Positions 62,444 through 64,000 of a stretch of 64,000 nucleotides of DNA are shown one piece after another; the first letter of the stretch is position 1; every line of letters starts with the position of its first letter. Made by a program: the position numbers and the translations under genes. Source of the DNA: Sipunculus nudus (lineage: Eukaryota; Annelida; Sipuncula; Golfingiida; Sipunculidae); assembly GCA_026874595.1 (NCBI GenBank), contig CM049311.1:11313676-11377675 (forward strand), read 5' to 3'. The notes beneath the pieces were generated by a model that was given only the letters and a program-made list of their open reading frames with translations, was not told where the DNA came from and made no database searches.

Positions 62444-64000
62444 ATAATGAGAGGCTTTTAAATGAATTAATGTTATATTTTTCTACATTCATAGGGTCCC
62501 TTACACGATTATCATATTTTATCACCAGTCTGATGTTATCTATACATAATATATAGTTAACATGTAAAACTGTCCATTTGAATATATTTAAAAAACGTGA
62601 CCTGAAGACTTTTCGAACTTGAAGATTGGGAATGGCTTATCAAATGAGTATCATTACATTTTAGGTTAATACAATAATTGACATATTACAGATCTGTTAC
62701 TAATTAGTTAGCGATTATGTTAGAAACGCATCTGGGTTAGGGAATCATGGTTATATATTAATCTTAAAACGTAAGCCATATAACTTGCTGTCGTATTTTG
62801 CGATCATATCCATCCAGCCCATGAATCATTCTCTTGTCTTTATATGAGAATCAATATTTACACTTGTTAGAAATCAGTTGTATCTACTTAACAGCAAATA
62901 TGCGACCATTAAATTCGATTTCTTCCTATAATTTAGCATTAATATTTAAAAGCTAGACATGTTAATATAGAAGACATTTTATTATTATTCAGCTTGTTTG
63001 TACAGGTGTTGGGCGTAAAATTATGACCGTCTACGCAACGCTGGAGGCAAGTTAAAAGTTGTGAACAAGCCAGTTGCTCCTGTTATAGTTGAATTAAAAT
63101 ATATGATAATACTTATACATTTTACTGCGACACATTGTCAGTTTGCAATAAAAGTGTAGACACACAATGACGTCAAAGAAAACTCGATGTAGAGGCTTAA
63201 GGTTTCCTCAAGATCTCACTGATATAAAGATGGATACCGTAAGCCATATAGTCAATTAGCGTTGGAATGGAACTTGTTCTTTTGTTCAGTTTAAGTCACT
63301 TAAATCGAAAACGTGCAAAATGAGTGAAAAAATGTAACGTGAAACCCAGGAGAACCATGTTCTCTACAAAAACGTAAAAACGCCAAACTGAAGATTTTAG
63401 TCTGAGAAATCCCACGCCTGACCTCACAGCATAGTTCTGCTCTGTAATCTGTATTATTCTTTACAAGTGAAGAAAAAAATCTTCTAGAGCACAAGACTCA
63501 AAGTTAGAGATATCCTGCTTAGGATAATATCGAAATCATCCACGTAGACGGATCGCTACAGACTGTATCATTCCACTGATTATAATAGAAAATGTTATCA
63601 CAATCATCGCAGTGACAATTATAAACAACTGTGGACAAAACCTAATGCTTTGGTTGGAACCTTCCTGCAAAAAAGTTTACACTGGGGTAGCAATATTGAT
63701 ACGGATTTTAACAGCAGTTAAAAGTCCTAAGTTTTAATTTTGTCGTAAGGTATTGCGTAAACGGAAAGTTATATGGCTACATCAGGTAACATAAATATTA
63801 TTGATGTTTACCGATATTTTGCACAGTATAAAACCTGTTTTTAGTCCGAATTTATCACGATAAGGAAAACCAAGAGTTCTCTTAGGAGTCCTTAAGACTC
63901 AAGTCCGACGATATACATTACGTTGTTTATGTCTGTGCTGCTGGGACAAACCTTTTTGTTGAAGCCACAACAGAATGTAAAAGGCAACCTTATAGGAATT
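62444..64000. other. Intergenic, no gene recognised
   Basis: No supported coding sequence; the missing first exon of the SLC16-like gene was sought here on the minus strand and not seen. Confidence 0.5.

Overview
The window looks like AT-rich, repeat-dense DNA from an invertebrate animal, most likely a lophotrochozoan and probably a bivalve mollusc. The evidence is intron-containing genes with GT-AG splice sites, a local array of single-exon rhodopsin-class receptors, many long (TA)n tracts, RTE-like LINE and Gypsy-like retroelement scraps, tRNA-headed short interspersed modules, and elements with internal tandem repeats. The species assignment is inference; no marker gene for species is present.

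From 1.8 to 42.2 kb there is a birth-and-death array of class A seven-transmembrane (7TM) receptors in three sequence types. Type A is on the plus strand: an intact gene at 1825-2688 and broken copies at 11023-11767, 37290-38270 and 41232-42184. Type B has an intact gene at 34613-35512 (minus), a full-length copy with three nonsense codons at 7466-8368 (plus) and a possible N-terminal relic near 36119-36330 (minus). Type C is a single locus at 16727-17603 (minus), full length apart from one extra base. The loci with an intact 3' part keep an E-R-Y motif, N1.50, D2.50 and a W-(T)-P or related TM6 motif, but all replace the proline of NPxxY and lack the TM3 cysteine. This recalls the melanocortin/EDG/cannabinoid group. 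Between the receptors lie local tandem duplications (9.7-10.6, 12.6-13.4, 16.3-16.7 kb), a decayed Gypsy-like reverse transcriptase, a C-terminal C-type lectin exon at 24021-24253 (minus) and a candidate signal-anchor exon pair at 18837-19560 (minus).

From 39.7 to 40.85 kb there is a cluster of fold-back modules bounded by (TA)n arrays. It includes an essentially perfect 163-bp palindrome, a second 37-bp-arm palindrome, and a tRNA-like head downstream of a TATA box and CRE-like sites. From 44.5 to 47.5 kb lies a ~3-kb nested repeat element with about 4.5 copies of a 340-bp unit carrying a GGTGGCGCCACC palindrome that resembles a CTCF core. From 56.2 to 59.4 kb the minus strand holds most of a monocarboxylate transporter-like (SLC16/MFS) gene in four recognisable exons, with two single-base insertions in the long exon. 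The rest is AT-rich intergenic or intronic sequence with microsatellites, MITE-like elements (27.3-28.6, 60.24-60.72 kb), an RTE-like LINE scrap (55.1 kb) and degenerate repeats (61.65-62.45 kb).

Several lesions are one-base indels in short homopolymers, so assembly errors must be separated from true pseudogenes. The nonsense substitutions, the 8-base deletion and the TM3 deletion cannot be explained that way.
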